From positions 1-64,000 of the forward strand of contig NZ_JAINZP010000009.1 of assembly GCF_020166435.1 (NCBI RefSeq): 64,000 bases of DNA. Direction: 5' to 3'. A model generated the notes under the pieces. It saw only the letters and a program-made list of their open reading frames with translations, made no database searches and was not told the origin of the DNA. Positions 20,738 through 30,711 of the stretch are shown here, in pieces (the stretch's first letter is position 1; every line of letters begins with the position of its first letter). This DNA comes from Pectobacterium versatile. Lineage in GTDB: Bacteria; Pseudomonadota; Gammaproteobacteria; Enterobacterales; Enterobacteriaceae. The position numbers and the translations under genes were made by a program.

Positions 20738-20985
20738 GCTGTCCGTTCCCTGTTTGATTGTGCTGGTCTGATGAATATGGGGTTGATAAATATTGTGAGA
20801 AACACCCCGTTTGATGACGATAATTATCATAAATTCACGTTACAAACCACGCCAGACATAACAACCTTTCTCATCACTCACTGAAAAAATAGAAATAATC
20901 GACTGATATATAAAGATAATAATGAAAACCATCTTCTCAGCGGGGGTCAGCTACACTGAATCATCACGATCTCAATGTTAATTTA

Positions 20986-21001
20986 TGTGATAAAAATCAC
21001 C
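20986..21001 (+). promoter_or_regulatory. CRP-cAMP binding site upstream of ltnD
   Basis: TGTGA-TAAAAA-TCACC fits the CRP consensus (TGTGA-N6-TCACA) with one mismatch, 74 bases before the ltnD ATG. It fits catabolite control of a sugar-acid operon. Confidence 0.75.
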
Positions 21002-21074
21002 ACAATTTGTTCTGATAGTCCTTATATTTAACACCAGAGAACAAAAAATCACTAATTTTAACAAGGCAACCACG

Positions 21075-21989
21075 ATGAAAAAGACTTCTGATTATGCTGT
21101 CGCCGTTATCGGTCTGGGTTCCATGGGCTTTGGCGCTGCGGCGTCCTGCATCAACGCTGGCCTGACGACATACGGTGTCGATATCAATCCGCAGGCGCTG
21201 GAACGCTTACGTCAGGCGGGTGCGGCGCAAGCTGACACGCGTATTGATGCCTTCGCTGACCAGCTGGATGCCGTCGTGCTGCTGGTGGTGAATGCCACAC
21301 AGGTGAATGGGATTCTGTTCGGTGAGCCGCAGGTCGCAGCGAAACTCAAGCCCGGCACCGTGGTCATGGTGTCCTCCACGATCTCCGCGCAGGATGCCAA
21401 AAATATCGAGCAGCGTCTGGCTGAGCATCAGCTCATCATGCTGGATGCGCCCGTATCCGGCGGTGCGGTAAAAGCCGCTGCTGGTGACATGACGGTGATG
21501 GCATCCGGCTCCGATCTGGCTTTTGAGAAACTGAAACCCGTACTCGACGCCGTCGCAGGCAAGGTCTACCGCATCGGTGAAGAGATCGGGCTCGGTGCGA
21601 CCGTTAAAATCATCCACCAGTTGTTGGCAGGCGTACATATCGCCGCTGGTGCAGAAGCGATGGCGCTGGCCGCTCGCGCCGATATCCCGCTGGATATCAT
21701 GTACGACGTGGTGACCAACGCCGCCGGGAATTCCTGGATGTTCGAAAACCGCATGCGCCACGTGGTGGATGGCGACTACACGCCAAAATCTGCCGTTGAT
21801 ATCTTCGTCAAAGATCTGGGGCTGGTCACCGACACCGCTAAATCGCTCCATTTCCCACTGCCGCTGGCCTCCACCGCGTTCAACATGTTTACCGCCGCCA
21901 GCAACGCCGGATTCGGTAAAGAAGACGACAGCGCGGTCATCAAGATTTTTAACGGCATTACGCTGCCAGAAAAGAAGGGGGCGCCATGA
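21075..21989 (+). CDS. ltnD: L-threonate dehydrogenase
   Basis: A 304-residue beta-hydroxyacid dehydrogenase (YgbJ/LtnD) that oxidises L-threonate at C2 with NAD+ to 2-oxo-tetronate. The N-terminal Rossmann motif reads GLGSMGFGAA, the substrate-binding motif DAPVSGG is at about residues 123-129, and the catalytic Lys lies in GATVKIIHQLL (about 179). It is the first gene of the operon and overlaps otnK by 4 bases. Confidence 0.93.
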   Translation: MKKTSDYAVAVIGLGSMGFGAAASCINAGLTTYGVDINPQALERLRQAGAAQADTRIDAFADQLDAVVLLVVNATQVNGILFGEPQVAAKLKPGTVVMVSSTISAQDAKNIEQRLAEHQLIMLDAPVSGGAVKAAAGDMTVMASGSDLAFEKLKPVLDAVAGKVYRIGEEIGLGATVKIIHQLLAGVHIAAGAEAMALAARADIPLDIMYDVVTNAAGNSWMFENRMRHVVDGDYTPKSAVDIFVKDLGLVTDTAKSLHFPLPLASTAFNMFTAASNAGFGKEDDSAVIKIFNGITLPEKKGAP

Positions 21990-23260
21990 TCAAGCTAGGT
22001 GTGATTGCCGACGATTTTACCGGTGCCACGGATATTGCCAGCTTTTTGGTGAACAACGGGCTACCGACCGTGCAGCTCAACGGCGTACCGCCGTCCGATT
22101 TTAAGGTTGAGACGCAGGCCGTCGTGATTAGCCTGAAGTCGCGATCCTGCCCAGCGGAGCAGGCGGTAGCGGATTCCCTCAAGGCGCTGGCGTGGCTGCA
22201 ACAGCAGGGCTGCCAGCAGTTCTACTTTAAATATTGTTCCACCTTCGACAGCACCGCGAAAGGCAACATTGGTCCGGTGACCGATGCACTGTTGGAACAG
22301 CTTGGCGAAACGCAAACCATCATCTCTCCGGCGCTGCCGGTGAACGGCAGAACCGTCTATCAGGGTCACCTGTTCGTGATGGATCAACTGCTGTCCGAAT
22401 CCGGAATGCGCCATCATCCAGTCACACCGATGACGGACAGCAACCTGATGCGCGTCATGGAGCAGCAGGCTGCCGGGCGCTGCGGTTTGGTGCCGTATGC
22501 CGTGATGGATCAGGGGGCAGAGGCCGTCAAACAGCGTCTGACGCAGTTGAAAGAACAAGGCGTTCGCTATGTGGTGCTGGATACGTTGAACGAACAGCAC
22601 CTGCTGACACAGGGCGAGGCACTGCGCGACATGAAACTGGTCACCGGTGGCTCCGGCCTGGCGATTGGGCTGGCGCGCCAGTGGGCAGAGTCTGCGGCAC
22701 AAACCGGTTCCGCAACCGACGCAGGCAAGCCGCAGTCCGGCGCAGGCGTTGTGCTGTCCGGTTCCTGTTCGGTGATGACCAACAAGCAGGTCGCCCACTA
22801 CCTGAAACAGGCGGCAGGTCGCGCGATTGACGTCGCACGCTGCTTAGAGAGCAATGACGCTCAGCAAGCCTACGTTCAGGAACTGGCCGACTGGGTGAAG
22901 GCACACCGTGACGACACACTCGCACCGCTGCTGTACGCCACCTCATCACCCGATGAACTGGCGCAAATTCAGCAGCGCTGGGGCGCGGAAGCCAGCAGTC
23001 AGGCGGTGGAGAAATTGTTTGCCGCCGTTGCCCGCCAGCTTCAGCAAAACGGTTTCCAGCGCTTCATCATCGCGGGCGGTGAAACCTCCAGCATCGTGGT
23101 ACAGACGCTGGGCATCCGCGCGTTCCATATCGGGCCGTCAATTTCTCCCGGCGTGCCGTGGGTGCGCTCCACCAATCACCCACTCTCTCTCGCGTTGAAA
23201 TCCGGCAATTTCGGTGATGAAGACTTTTTTGCCCGCGCCCAAAAGGAGTTTGCCGCATGA
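21986..23260 (+). CDS. otnK: 3-oxo-tetronate kinase
   Basis: A 424-residue four-carbon acid sugar kinase (DUF1537-type, YgbK). The N-terminal domain opens with IADDFTGATDIA; the C-terminal nucleotide-binding domain holds VLSGSCS and the glycine-rich IIAGGETSS. It phosphorylates 3-oxo-tetronate at O4 for the following decarboxylase. ATGA overlaps with both neighbours imply coupled translation. Confidence 0.94.
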   Translation: MIKLGVIADDFTGATDIASFLVNNGLPTVQLNGVPPSDFKVETQAVVISLKSRSCPAEQAVADSLKALAWLQQQGCQQFYFKYCSTFDSTAKGNIGPVTDALLEQLGETQTIISPALPVNGRTVYQGHLFVMDQLLSESGMRHHPVTPMTDSNLMRVMEQQAAGRCGLVPYAVMDQGAEAVKQRLTQLKEQGVRYVVLDTLNEQHLLTQGEALRDMKLVTGGSGLAIGLARQWAESAAQTGSATDAGKPQSGAGVVLSGSCSVMTNKQVAHYLKQAAGRAIDVARCLESNDAQQAYVQELADWVKAHRDDTLAPLLYATSSPDELAQIQQRWGAEASSQAVEKLFAAVARQLQQNGFQRFIIAGGETSSIVVQTLGIRAFHIGPSISPGVPWVRSTNHPLSLALKSGNFGDEDFFARAQKEFAA

Positions 23261-23913
23261 GCGAAAAACACCACAGCACTGAGGCTGCGCTGAACCGCGA
23301 GCAACGCGCACGCGAGGAAATGGTCAAGCTGGGCGCGTCCTTTTTCCAGCGCGGCTACGCCACCGGTTCGGCAGGCAACCTCTCACTGTTATTGGATGAC
23401 GGCACGCTGCTGGCAACGCCGACTGGCTCCTGCCTCGGCGAACTGGATGCCGAACGGCTGTCCAAAGTCAGCATGAGTGGCGAGTGGATCTCCGGGGATA
23501 AACCGTCGAAAGAAGTCAGTTTTCACCTGTCGATTTACCGTAACGATCCCGAATGCAAAGCGATCGTTCACCTGCACAGCACCTATCTGACGGCGCTCTC
23601 CTGTCTGGAAGGGTTGGACACGCAGGATGCCATCAAGCCGTTCACGCCCTATGTGGTGATGCGCGTCGGTAAAGTGCCCGTCGTCCCTTATTACCGCCCC
23701 GGCGATGCGCGACTCGGTGAAGATCTGGCGAAGCTGGCGTCGCGCTATAAAGCGTTCTTGTTGGCTAATCACGGTCCCGTCGTCACCGGTAAGGATCTGC
23801 GTGCAGCGGCGGACAACATGGAAGAGTTGGAAGAAACCGCCAAGCTGATTTTTATTCTCGGTGATCGAAAAATTCGCTACCTCACCGCTGACGAAATTAC
23901 CGAGCTCTCTTGA
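23257..23913 (+). CDS. otnC: 3-oxo-tetronate 4-phosphate decarboxylase
   Basis: A 218-residue class II aldolase/adducin-family enzyme (YgbL/OtnC). Zinc ligands are visible in VHLHSTY and in ANHGPV; it converts 3-oxo-tetronate 4-phosphate to dihydroxyacetone phosphate and CO2. It lies between the kinase and isomerase genes, which supports the OtnC assignment over generic fuculose aldolases. Confidence 0.93.
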   Translation: MSEKHHSTEAALNREQRAREEMVKLGASFFQRGYATGSAGNLSLLLDDGTLLATPTGSCLGELDAERLSKVSMSGEWISGDKPSKEVSFHLSIYRNDPECKAIVHLHSTYLTALSCLEGLDTQDAIKPFTPYVVMRVGKVPVVPYYRPGDARLGEDLAKLASRYKAFLLANHGPVVTGKDLRAAADNMEELEETAKLIFILGDRKIRYLTADEITELS

Positions 23914-23931
23914 TGAGCCGAGGAGTTAACC

Positions 23932-24714
23932 ATGCCTAAGTTTGCTGCCAATCTTTCTATGCTGTTTACTGACGTGCCGTTTCTCGATCGTTTTAAAGCC
24001 GCTGCCGATGCGGGTTTCACCTCGGTCGAGTACCTGTTTCCTTATGAATATCCGGCACCGCTGCTGGCGGAAAAGCTGCGGGAAAATGGCCTTAAGCAGG
24101 TGTTGTTCAATACCGCGCCCGGCAATATTGCGGCGGGCGAATGGGGCGTCTCTGCCCTGCCCGACCGTATTGAAGATGCACGCCGGGATATCGATAACGC
24201 CTTGGAATATGCGCTGGCACTGAATTGCCCTTCGGTGCTGGTGATGGGGGGCGTCGTGCCGCCCGGTGAAGACCGTGCTGCCTATCAGCAAACCTTCATC
24301 GATAACCTGCGCTACGCCGCCGATAAGTTTGCACCGCACGGCATCAACATCATGATTGAGGCGCTGAGCGCGAAGGTGAAACCGAATTACCTGTTCGCCA
24401 GTCAGTATCAGGCGCTGGAATTAGCCAATCTGATCGACAGGCCGAACGTTTATATCCAGCTGGATTTCTTCCACGCGCAAATTGTCGATGGCAACCTGAC
24501 GCAAATTATTCACGATTTGGCTGACCGCATCGGACATATTCAAATTGCTTCGGTTCCTGCACGACATGAACCCGATGAAGGGGAAATTAATTATCCGTTC
24601 ATCTTTGCCGAATTGGATCGCGTGAATTATTCCGGCTGGGTTGGCTGTGAATATAACCCACGCGGTAAAACGGAAGACGGATTGGGATGGGCTAAACCCT
24701 ATCTGAAGAAATAA
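23932..24714 (+). CDS. otnI: 2-oxo-tetronate isomerase
   Basis: A 260-residue TIM-barrel protein of the hydroxypyruvate isomerase family (YgbM/OtnI) that converts 2-oxo-tetronate to 3-oxo-tetronate, linking LtnD to OtnK. The metal-binding acids are in IMIEALSAK (about residue 144) and [10 protein letters not shown], and a final Glu in GCEYNPRG. It starts 18 bases after otnC behind a GAGGAG ribosome site. Confidence 0.93.
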   Translation: MPKFAANLSMLFTDVPFLDRFKAAADAGFTSVEYLFPYEYPAPLLAEKLRENGLKQVLFNTAPGNIAAGEWGVSALPDRIEDARRDIDNALEYALALNCPSVLVMGGVVPPGEDRAAYQQTFIDNLRYAADKFAPHGINIMIEALSAKVKPNYLFASQYQALELANLIDRPNVYIQLDFFHAQIVDGNLTQIIHDLADRIGHIQIASVPARHEPDEGEINYPFIFAELDRVNYSGWVGCEYNPRGKTEDGLGWAKPYLKK

Positions 24715-24783
24715 GTTATCGCGGAAAATATTGCTGTTCCCATAAAAGAATAAACACCAGAGACATATTTATAAAATATCGAG

Positions 24784-24834
24784 AAAAGGTCAGGCTCCCG
24801 CATTATTCCGATGCGGGAATCAGGTCACCCTTTT
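24784..24834 (+). terminator. Hairpin between otnI and the GntP permease gene
   Basis: TCCCGCAT (24796-24803) pairs with ATGCGGGA (24811-24818), with an outer AAAAGG/CCTTTT pairing and a following T-rich stretch. It may act as a partial terminator or stabiliser, reducing permease expression relative to the enzymes. Confidence 0.55.
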
Positions 24835-24907
24835 CTTCAAATAAAACAATAACCCACTACCTTTTCAGCCTCTGAATTGAAAAGACGGGATCAATGAGGA
24901 TAAGAAC

Positions 24908-26266
24908 ATGGCCACCTCGCTCTTACTCTGCATCGCTATCGCTGGGGTATTACTCCTGCTGCTGATGGTCATTAAATTTAAAATTCAGCCCTTTGTTGCC
25001 CTGCTGGTTGTCAGTTTACTCGTTGCCTTGGCAACCGGTATTCCCACTGGCGAAGTGATGAAGGTGATTACCTCCGGCATGGGCGGTATTCTCGGTTCGG
25101 TGGCGATTATTATCGGCCTCGGTGCCATGCTGGGCAGAATGATTGAAGTGTCCGGCGGCGCGGAATCCTTAGCGCACCGCTTTGCCCAATTAATGGGGCC
25201 GGGGTTAATGGTGGCAGCATTAACCATCGCCGCCTTTATTTTAGGTATTCCGGTCTTTTTCGATGTCGGCTTTATTATTCTCGCCCCGATTATTTACGGC
25301 TTTGCGAAAGTCGCTAAAGTTTCTCCGATTAAATTCGGTTTACCCGTCGCGGGCGTGATGCTGACCGTACACGTGGCGCTACCGCCCCACCCCGGCCCGG
25401 TTGCCGCCGCTGGCCTGCTGAATGCAGATATCGGCTGGCTGACCATTATTGGCCTGTTGGTGTCGATTCCTGTCGGCATTATCAGCTACTGGGCTGCCAA
25501 AGCCATGAACCGCCGTAAGTACGCACTTTCCGTTGAAGTACTAGAACAGTTGCAATTGGCGAAGTCGGAGGATGCTACGCCGAACACCGCTCCCGTGTCA
25601 GCCCCTTCGGCTGGGCTGATCGCCGCGCTGATCGCGATTCCTATCGCCATCATTATGCTCGGCACTGTGTCTGCGACCATCCTGCCTGCCGGACATCCGG
25701 TACGTAACGTGATGTCGCTGGTCGGCTCTCCCGCCGTGGCACTGCTAATTGCACTGGCACTCGCATTCTGGCTGATTGCCCTGCGTCGCGGCTGGTCGCT
25801 GGAAAAAGCCAGCGGTGTGATGGGCGATGCCATGCCTGCCGCCGCGATGGTCATTATGGTGACCGGTGCCGGTGGCGTGTTCGGTAAAGTGTTGGTGGAA
25901 TCGGGCATCGGTAAAGCGCTGGCGGATACGCTGACCAGCATTCACCTGCCGCTGGTACCTGCCGCCTTTATTCTGTCGCTGGCGCTGCGAGCCTCGCAAG
26001 GCTCAGCCACCGTCGCCATTCTCACCACCTGCGGCCTGCTGAGCGAGGCCGTTAGCGGCCTGAACCAGATGCAACTGGTGCTGGTGACGCTCTCTGCCTG
26101 CTTTGGCGGGCTGGGTCTGTCGCACGTCAATGACTCCGGTTTCTGGATCGTCACCAAATATCTGGGGCTGTCCGTCGCCGATGGCCTGCGCACCTGGACG
26201 GTGCTGACGACTATCCTCGGGTTGGCCGGGTTCCTCTTCACCTGGGCGCTTTGGCTGGCCATGTAA
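24908..26266 (+). CDS. ygbN: GntP family permease (YgbN-like)
   Basis: A 452-residue gluconate:H+ symporter family protein with 12 or more hydrophobic helices; VALPPHPGPVAAAG and GLSHVNDSGFW are family signatures. As the last gene of the ltnD-otn operon it is the likely importer of threonate or a related tetronic acid. In E. coli the matching gene is ygbN. The ATG at 24908 follows an AATGAGGA ribosome site. Confidence 0.9.
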   Translation: MATSLLLCIAIAGVLLLLLMVIKFKIQPFVALLVVSLLVALATGIPTGEVMKVITSGMGGILGSVAIIIGLGAMLGRMIEVSGGAESLAHRFAQLMGPGLMVAALTIAAFILGIPVFFDVGFIILAPIIYGFAKVAKVSPIKFGLPVAGVMLTVHVALPPHPGPVAAAGLLNADIGWLTIIGLLVSIPVGIISYWAAKAMNRRKYALSVEVLEQLQLAKSEDATPNTAPVSAPSAGLIAALIAIPIAIIMLGTVSATILPAGHPVRNVMSLVGSPAVALLIALALAFWLIALRRGWSLEKASGVMGDAMPAAAMVIMVTGAGGVFGKVLVESGIGKALADTLTSIHLPLVPAAFILSLALRASQGSATVAILTTCGLLSEAVSGLNQMQLVLVTLSACFGGLGLSHVNDSGFWIVTKYLGLSVADGLRTWTVLTTILGLAGFLFTWALWLAM

Positions 26267-26304
26267 ACGTCACTATGTTCACCCTTGCGACGCTTCACTA
26301 CGGG

Positions 26305-26331
26305 AAAACCGCTGATATTCAGCGGTTTTTC
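26305..26331 (+). terminator. Terminator of the ltnD-otn-ygbN operon
   Basis: Perfect 11-bp stem AAAACCGCTGA / TCAGCGGTTTT with a 3-base loop and a T-rich tail. Confidence 0.9.
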
Positions 26332-26567
26332 TCCTTATGCCAGAAAATACGCCCGTTTTACTCTTATATTCCGCACCTGACTATCCACACGCTGCCTTTA
26401 TAATATATCTGGGGTAAGAAACCGTAGGTTCCCTCGCCGCCGCTAAGCAAGCCTGCAACCAATACATGATGTCATCAGAAGTACGCCCTATTCCTGACCT
26501 GTCATAGAAGATGCCCAACCCACAGGGCAGCACCTGCATCACCGATGAAAAATAATAAAGGAACATT

Positions 26568-28247
26568 ATGAATTTTATAGCAAAAATGAAGCTTGGTACG
26601 ATGCTGGGTACTGGCTTCGCCTCTGTCATCATCATCGGTCTGATGGTTGCCATTCTGGGGCGCGTGCATCTACTCGATCTGGGTGAAGATATTGAATCAC
26701 TGTCCGAAAAAAATCTGGCCAGCCTCATCCTGATACAGGATGCTAAGAGCGGTTTTGATGCCGTAGCACGTTCAGTGCGTAACATTGGGCTGACAGACGA
26801 TAGGAACCGCATTCAGGAAGAAAAGCGCCTGATCGATCAGCGAATTGCTCTCAATACCGAGACCTTGGCTAAGCTGTATGAGCATTTGTCTGAACCGGAA
26901 ACACGTGACTCGCTGGATAGCCTGACACAGGCACGTCCGGCTTACCGGGATGCTGTAAATAAAGCGGTTGAGCTTGGCCTGTCCGAAAACCCTGAAGAAA
27001 GAGCGCGTGCCGTGCAGATCATGGTCAATGAAATGCAGGTTACGCAGGCACCCGTTTTTGCTGCACTGGATAGCATGCGGGAATTTCAGAAAAAACGGAC
27101 ACTGGATATGACGGCAAGCGCTATGCAGGAAGCACGCTCAGACGGTAACACCCTGATCCTCTTCGCCGCGATTGCTGTTCTTGTTGGTATTCTGGTTTCC
27201 GTACTGATTACCCGCACCATCAAAGGGTTGCTGGGTGGCGAGGTAGCCTACGCCGCGCAGATCGCTCAGGCGGTTGCGCAGGGAAATCTGGCAGTAGCCG
27301 TCAATCTGCGCCCCGGTGATAACCACAGTGTGCTGGCCGCCATGAACGGGATGCGTAAAAGCCTGAGCAGCATTGTTGAGCAGGTGCGTGAAAGCAGTGA
27401 ATCCATTGCTACCGGTGCCAGCCAGATCGCCGCTGGCAGCACCGACCTTAGCCAGCGCACGGAAGAACAGGCGGCCAACCTGCAACAAACCGCCGCCTCA
27501 ATGGAAGAGATGAGCCAAACCGTACGCCAAAACTCAGACACCGTGCGTAATGCCGCTCAGTTGGCACAAGCCGCCAGCCATACCGCGGCTAAAGGCGGTG
27601 AAGCCGTCAGCAATATCGTTGTCACCATGAAAGAGATTACCGACAGTTCACACAAAATTGGCGACATCATCAGCGTCATCGATGGTATCGCCTTCCAGAC
27701 CAACATTCTGGCACTCAACGCCGCGGTGGAAGCCGCACGGGCGGGCGAGCAAGGCCGTGGTTTTGCCGTGGTAGCGGGCGAAGTTCGTTCACTGGCACAG
27801 CGCTCCGCAACCGCCGCCAAAGAGATTAAGGAGCTGATCGGCCACAGCGTCGAAAAAGTCGAAATGGGTTCCACGCTGGTTGGCGAGGCGGGAACCACTA
27901 TCGAAGAACTGGTGCGTCAGGCGCGCCACGTTGCCGACTTGATCAATGAAATTGGCGTCACCACGCAGGAACAAGAATCGGGTGTCTCGCAGATTCATGA
28001 TGCCGTTAACCAGCTCGATCAGGTCACGCAGCAGAACGCCGCGCTCGTTGAGCAATCTGCCTCCGCTGCCGATAGCCTGAGCGATCAGGCTGCTCATTTG
28101 GTAGAGCTGATGAAAATCTTCATCATTGAGGGCGGATCGTCACAGCACATTGCACCGCCGTTGAAACGGCCTGACAGCGCCAAACTCTCTCTCGCGAATC
28201 CTAAAAGCAGCACGGGAAGCGATAGCCAAAACTGGGAACAGTTCTAA
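26568..28247 (+). CDS. Methyl-accepting chemotaxis protein 1
   Basis: A 559-residue chemoreceptor. TM1 is at about residues 12-32, a periplasmic four-helix-bundle ligand domain runs to about 190, TM2 at about 191-212, then HAMP and a long signalling coiled coil with the conserved hairpin tip ([20 protein letters not shown]). The C-terminal NWEQF resembles the NWETF/NWESF CheR/CheB-docking pentapeptide, so it is a high-abundance-type receptor. The ligand is not predictable. Its signalling half is nearly the same as that of the next gene. Confidence 0.95.
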   Translation: MNFIAKMKLGTMLGTGFASVIIIGLMVAILGRVHLLDLGEDIESLSEKNLASLILIQDAKSGFDAVARSVRNIGLTDDRNRIQEEKRLIDQRIALNTETLAKLYEHLSEPETRDSLDSLTQARPAYRDAVNKAVELGLSENPEERARAVQIMVNEMQVTQAPVFAALDSMREFQKKRTLDMTASAMQEARSDGNTLILFAAIAVLVGILVSVLITRTIKGLLGGEVAYAAQIAQAVAQGNLAVAVNLRPGDNHSVLAAMNGMRKSLSSIVEQVRESSESIATGASQIAAGSTDLSQRTEEQAANLQQTAASMEEMSQTVRQNSDTVRNAAQLAQAASHTAAKGGEAVSNIVVTMKEITDSSHKIGDIISVIDGIAFQTNILALNAAVEAARAGEQGRGFAVVAGEVRSLAQRSATAAKEIKELIGHSVEKVEMGSTLVGEAGTTIEELVRQARHVADLINEIGVTTQEQESGVSQIHDAVNQLDQVTQQNAALVEQSASAADSLSDQAAHLVELMKIFIIEGGSSQHIAPPLKRPDSAKLSLANPKSSTGSDSQNWEQF

Positions 28248-28250
28248 TTC

Positions 28251-28452
<202 letters not shown>

Positions 28453-28572
28453 CACGGGGGATGGATCGCGCATCCCCCACTCGACTTTCACATCCCTTCA
28501 CCGCCAGCAGCATCCATTCCCTGCGTTTCCTTTTTTTCCTCATCAGCATGCGGCAACGTCGACAACTAAAAT

Positions 28573-28599
28573 CAATGTTTTCCCGGCTCATGCCGATAT
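28573..28599 (+). promoter_or_regulatory. Sigma-28 (FliA) promoter of MCP2
   Basis: CAATGTTT - N11 - GCCGATAT matches the FliA consensus TAAAGTTT-N11-GCCGATAA at 13 of 16 positions, about 125 bases before the MCP2 start. It places the receptor in the class III flagellar regulon. Confidence 0.8.
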
Positions 28600-28724
28600 C
28601 CTAGAGTGGACTGCTTGGTTATTCATCAGAAGGATTTAGAAACCGCAGTCATACATCACTCTCGTCGTGCAAAAGGAAATCCGCTTAATAACAATAAATA
28701 GTGTAAATAAATCATGAGGATAAT

Positions 28725-30395
28725 ATGCAGAATAAAAGAAAAATGAAACTGGGTACTCAGGTCGGTTCGGGTTTTGCCATTGTGATTATTATCGGCCTGT
28801 TAGTGGCAATCTTCGGCAGAATGCATCTGGTTGGCCTCGGTAATACCACCGACAGACTTGCCAGGCACCACCTTGCCAATCTCATCGTGCTACAAGAATT
28901 GAAAGATAATCTTAACGTCACGATCAAAGCCACGTTGCGTATGCTTATCGCGACCGAGCAAAAGGTTCTGGAAGACAATCAAAAGCTGATTGAAACCACC
29001 AGCGCCAAAAACACGAAGCTTGTCGCTCAGTTGGAAGAAAATTTACGGGCACCGGAGGTTCGCAATATTCTGGGCGAACTTCAGCAAAACCGCACTGAAT
29101 TTGCCACAGTAGGCCGCCAGTCAGTCGCACTGTCACTCAGCAATAGACAGGCCGAATCCATCGAGTTGGTCAAAACCCAGCTCGAACCCATACAAACCAA
29201 GCTTTTCAACAATCTGAACGCCATGATTCAGTTGCAGAAAGACTACACCACGCAAACAGCAGCCAGTGCAGTTGAAGAGTCCTACGATGATGGCAATTCA
29301 TTACTGATTCTGGCTGTCATCGCCTCATTGCTCGGCGCCTGCATCGCCTGGCTTATTACCCGCCATATCAAGAAGCAATTGGGCGGCGAACCTGCCTATG
29401 CCACACAGGTCACACAAGAAATCGCGCAAGGTAATCTCGCGATACCAGTCGAACTCGCGTCAGGTGACAATACCAGCTTGCTGTTTGCTATGAATAACAT
29501 GCGCAAAAGCTTAAGCAGCATTGTTGAACAAGTGCGTGAGAGCAGCGAATCTATCGCAACCGGCGCCAGCCAGATTGCCGCTGGCAGTACTGACCTCAGC
29601 CAGCGCACGGAAGAGCAGGCGGCTAATCTGCAACAAACGGCCGCCTCCACGGAAGAAATGAGCCAGACCGTGCGTCAGAATGCCGATACGGTGCGCAATG
29701 CCGCTCAACTGGCGCAGGCTGCCAGCGATACCGCCGCTAAAGGCGGTGAAGCCGTCGGCAACATCGTTATCACTATGAAAGAAATTACCGACAGCTCGCA
29801 CAAAATTGGCGACATCATTAGCGTCATCGATGGCATCGCTTTCCAAACAAACATTCTGGCGCTTAACGCCGCAGTGGAAGCCGCTCGCGCAGGTGAGCAA
29901 GGCCGTGGCTTTGCCGTGGTGGCAGGCGAGGTTCGCTCGCTGGCACAGCGTTCTGCAACGGCAGCCAAAGAAATTAAAGAGCTGATCGGCCACAGCGTCG
30001 AGAAAGTCGAGGTAGGTTCCAGACTGGTCAGCGAGGCAGGAACGACAATCGAAGAACTGGTGCGTCAGGCACGCAACGTTGCCGATCTGATTAACGAAAT
30101 TGGCGTCACCACGCAGGAACAAGAATCCGGCGTCTCGCAGATTCATGATGCTGTTAATCAGCTTGATAAGGTGACACAGCAGAATGCCGCGCTTGTTGAA
30201 CAATCCGCTTCCGCTGCCGATAGCCTGAGCGATCAAGCGGCTCATCTGGTCGAGCTGATGAAAACCTTCACCGTTGAGGGCGGATCGTCATCGCGCACTA
30301 CACCACCGTTGAAAACCCCCTCCAGTGCGACACTCTCCCTGACAAACCATAAAAGCAGCTCAGGAAGTAGCAACCAAAACTGGGAAACCTTTTAA
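28725..30395 (+). CDS. Methyl-accepting chemotaxis protein 2
   Basis: A 556-residue chemoreceptor of the same design as its upstream neighbour: TM1 (about 13-33), periplasmic helical domain, TM2 (about 192-212), HAMP, signalling coiled coil and a C-terminal NWETF docking pentapeptide. From about residue 245 to 525 it is almost identical to MCP1, while the periplasmic domain differs strongly. That pattern indicates duplication followed by ligand-domain divergence, with gene conversion keeping the signalling halves alike. It has its own FliA promoter. Confidence 0.95.
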   Translation: MQNKRKMKLGTQVGSGFAIVIIIGLLVAIFGRMHLVGLGNTTDRLARHHLANLIVLQELKDNLNVTIKATLRMLIATEQKVLEDNQKLIETTSAKNTKLVAQLEENLRAPEVRNILGELQQNRTEFATVGRQSVALSLSNRQAESIELVKTQLEPIQTKLFNNLNAMIQLQKDYTTQTAASAVEESYDDGNSLLILAVIASLLGACIAWLITRHIKKQLGGEPAYATQVTQEIAQGNLAIPVELASGDNTSLLFAMNNMRKSLSSIVEQVRESSESIATGASQIAAGSTDLSQRTEEQAANLQQTAASTEEMSQTVRQNADTVRNAAQLAQAASDTAAKGGEAVGNIVITMKEITDSSHKIGDIISVIDGIAFQTNILALNAAVEAARAGEQGRGFAVVAGEVRSLAQRSATAAKEIKELIGHSVEKVEVGSRLVSEAGTTIEELVRQARNVADLINEIGVTTQEQESGVSQIHDAVNQLDKVTQQNAALVEQSASAADSLSDQAAHLVELMKTFTVEGGSSSRTTPPLKTPSSATLSLTNHKSSSGSSNQNWETF

Positions 30396-30452
30396 CAGTT
30401 AATCAAGGGATATCAAGACAGCCGATCATTCATCCGTTTCAGACTGATGATG

Positions 30453-30485
30453 AACCCCGTGTTTTTACATGGGGTTTTCTTTTTG
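30453..30485 (+). terminator. Terminator of MCP2
   Basis: AACCCCGTG and CATGGGGTT pair (one G-T) around a short loop, followed by TTCTTTTT. Confidence 0.85.
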
Positions 30486-30711
30486 AGCGCTCATAGGTCG
30501 CGACCGCAATATTTTTCCCAATGTTAACCCGCTGGAGTGTAAATAGCAGGATCAGCGCTGAGCTATTAATTTTATGCATGATGCACCGACGCGTGGCAGA
30601 CACCCTCTCTTCCGCTTTTTGATATCCCCACCACAAGATGCTAAGCAAACTATTCCTTTGATTTAAAAACAGCGCCAGCAAGCCGCTGGTGAATCTTACA
30701 AAGGAAAACGT

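Noticed and set aside
26381-26440. Sigma-28 promoter for MCP1
   Set aside because: GCCGCTAA resembles the -10, but no TAAAGTTT-like element lies 11 bases upstream; too weak to call.
30396-30711. Hrp box upstream of the NEL gene
   Set aside because: I looked for GGAACC-N15/16-CCACNNA. No GGAACC-like half precedes the CCAC sequences at a suitable distance.
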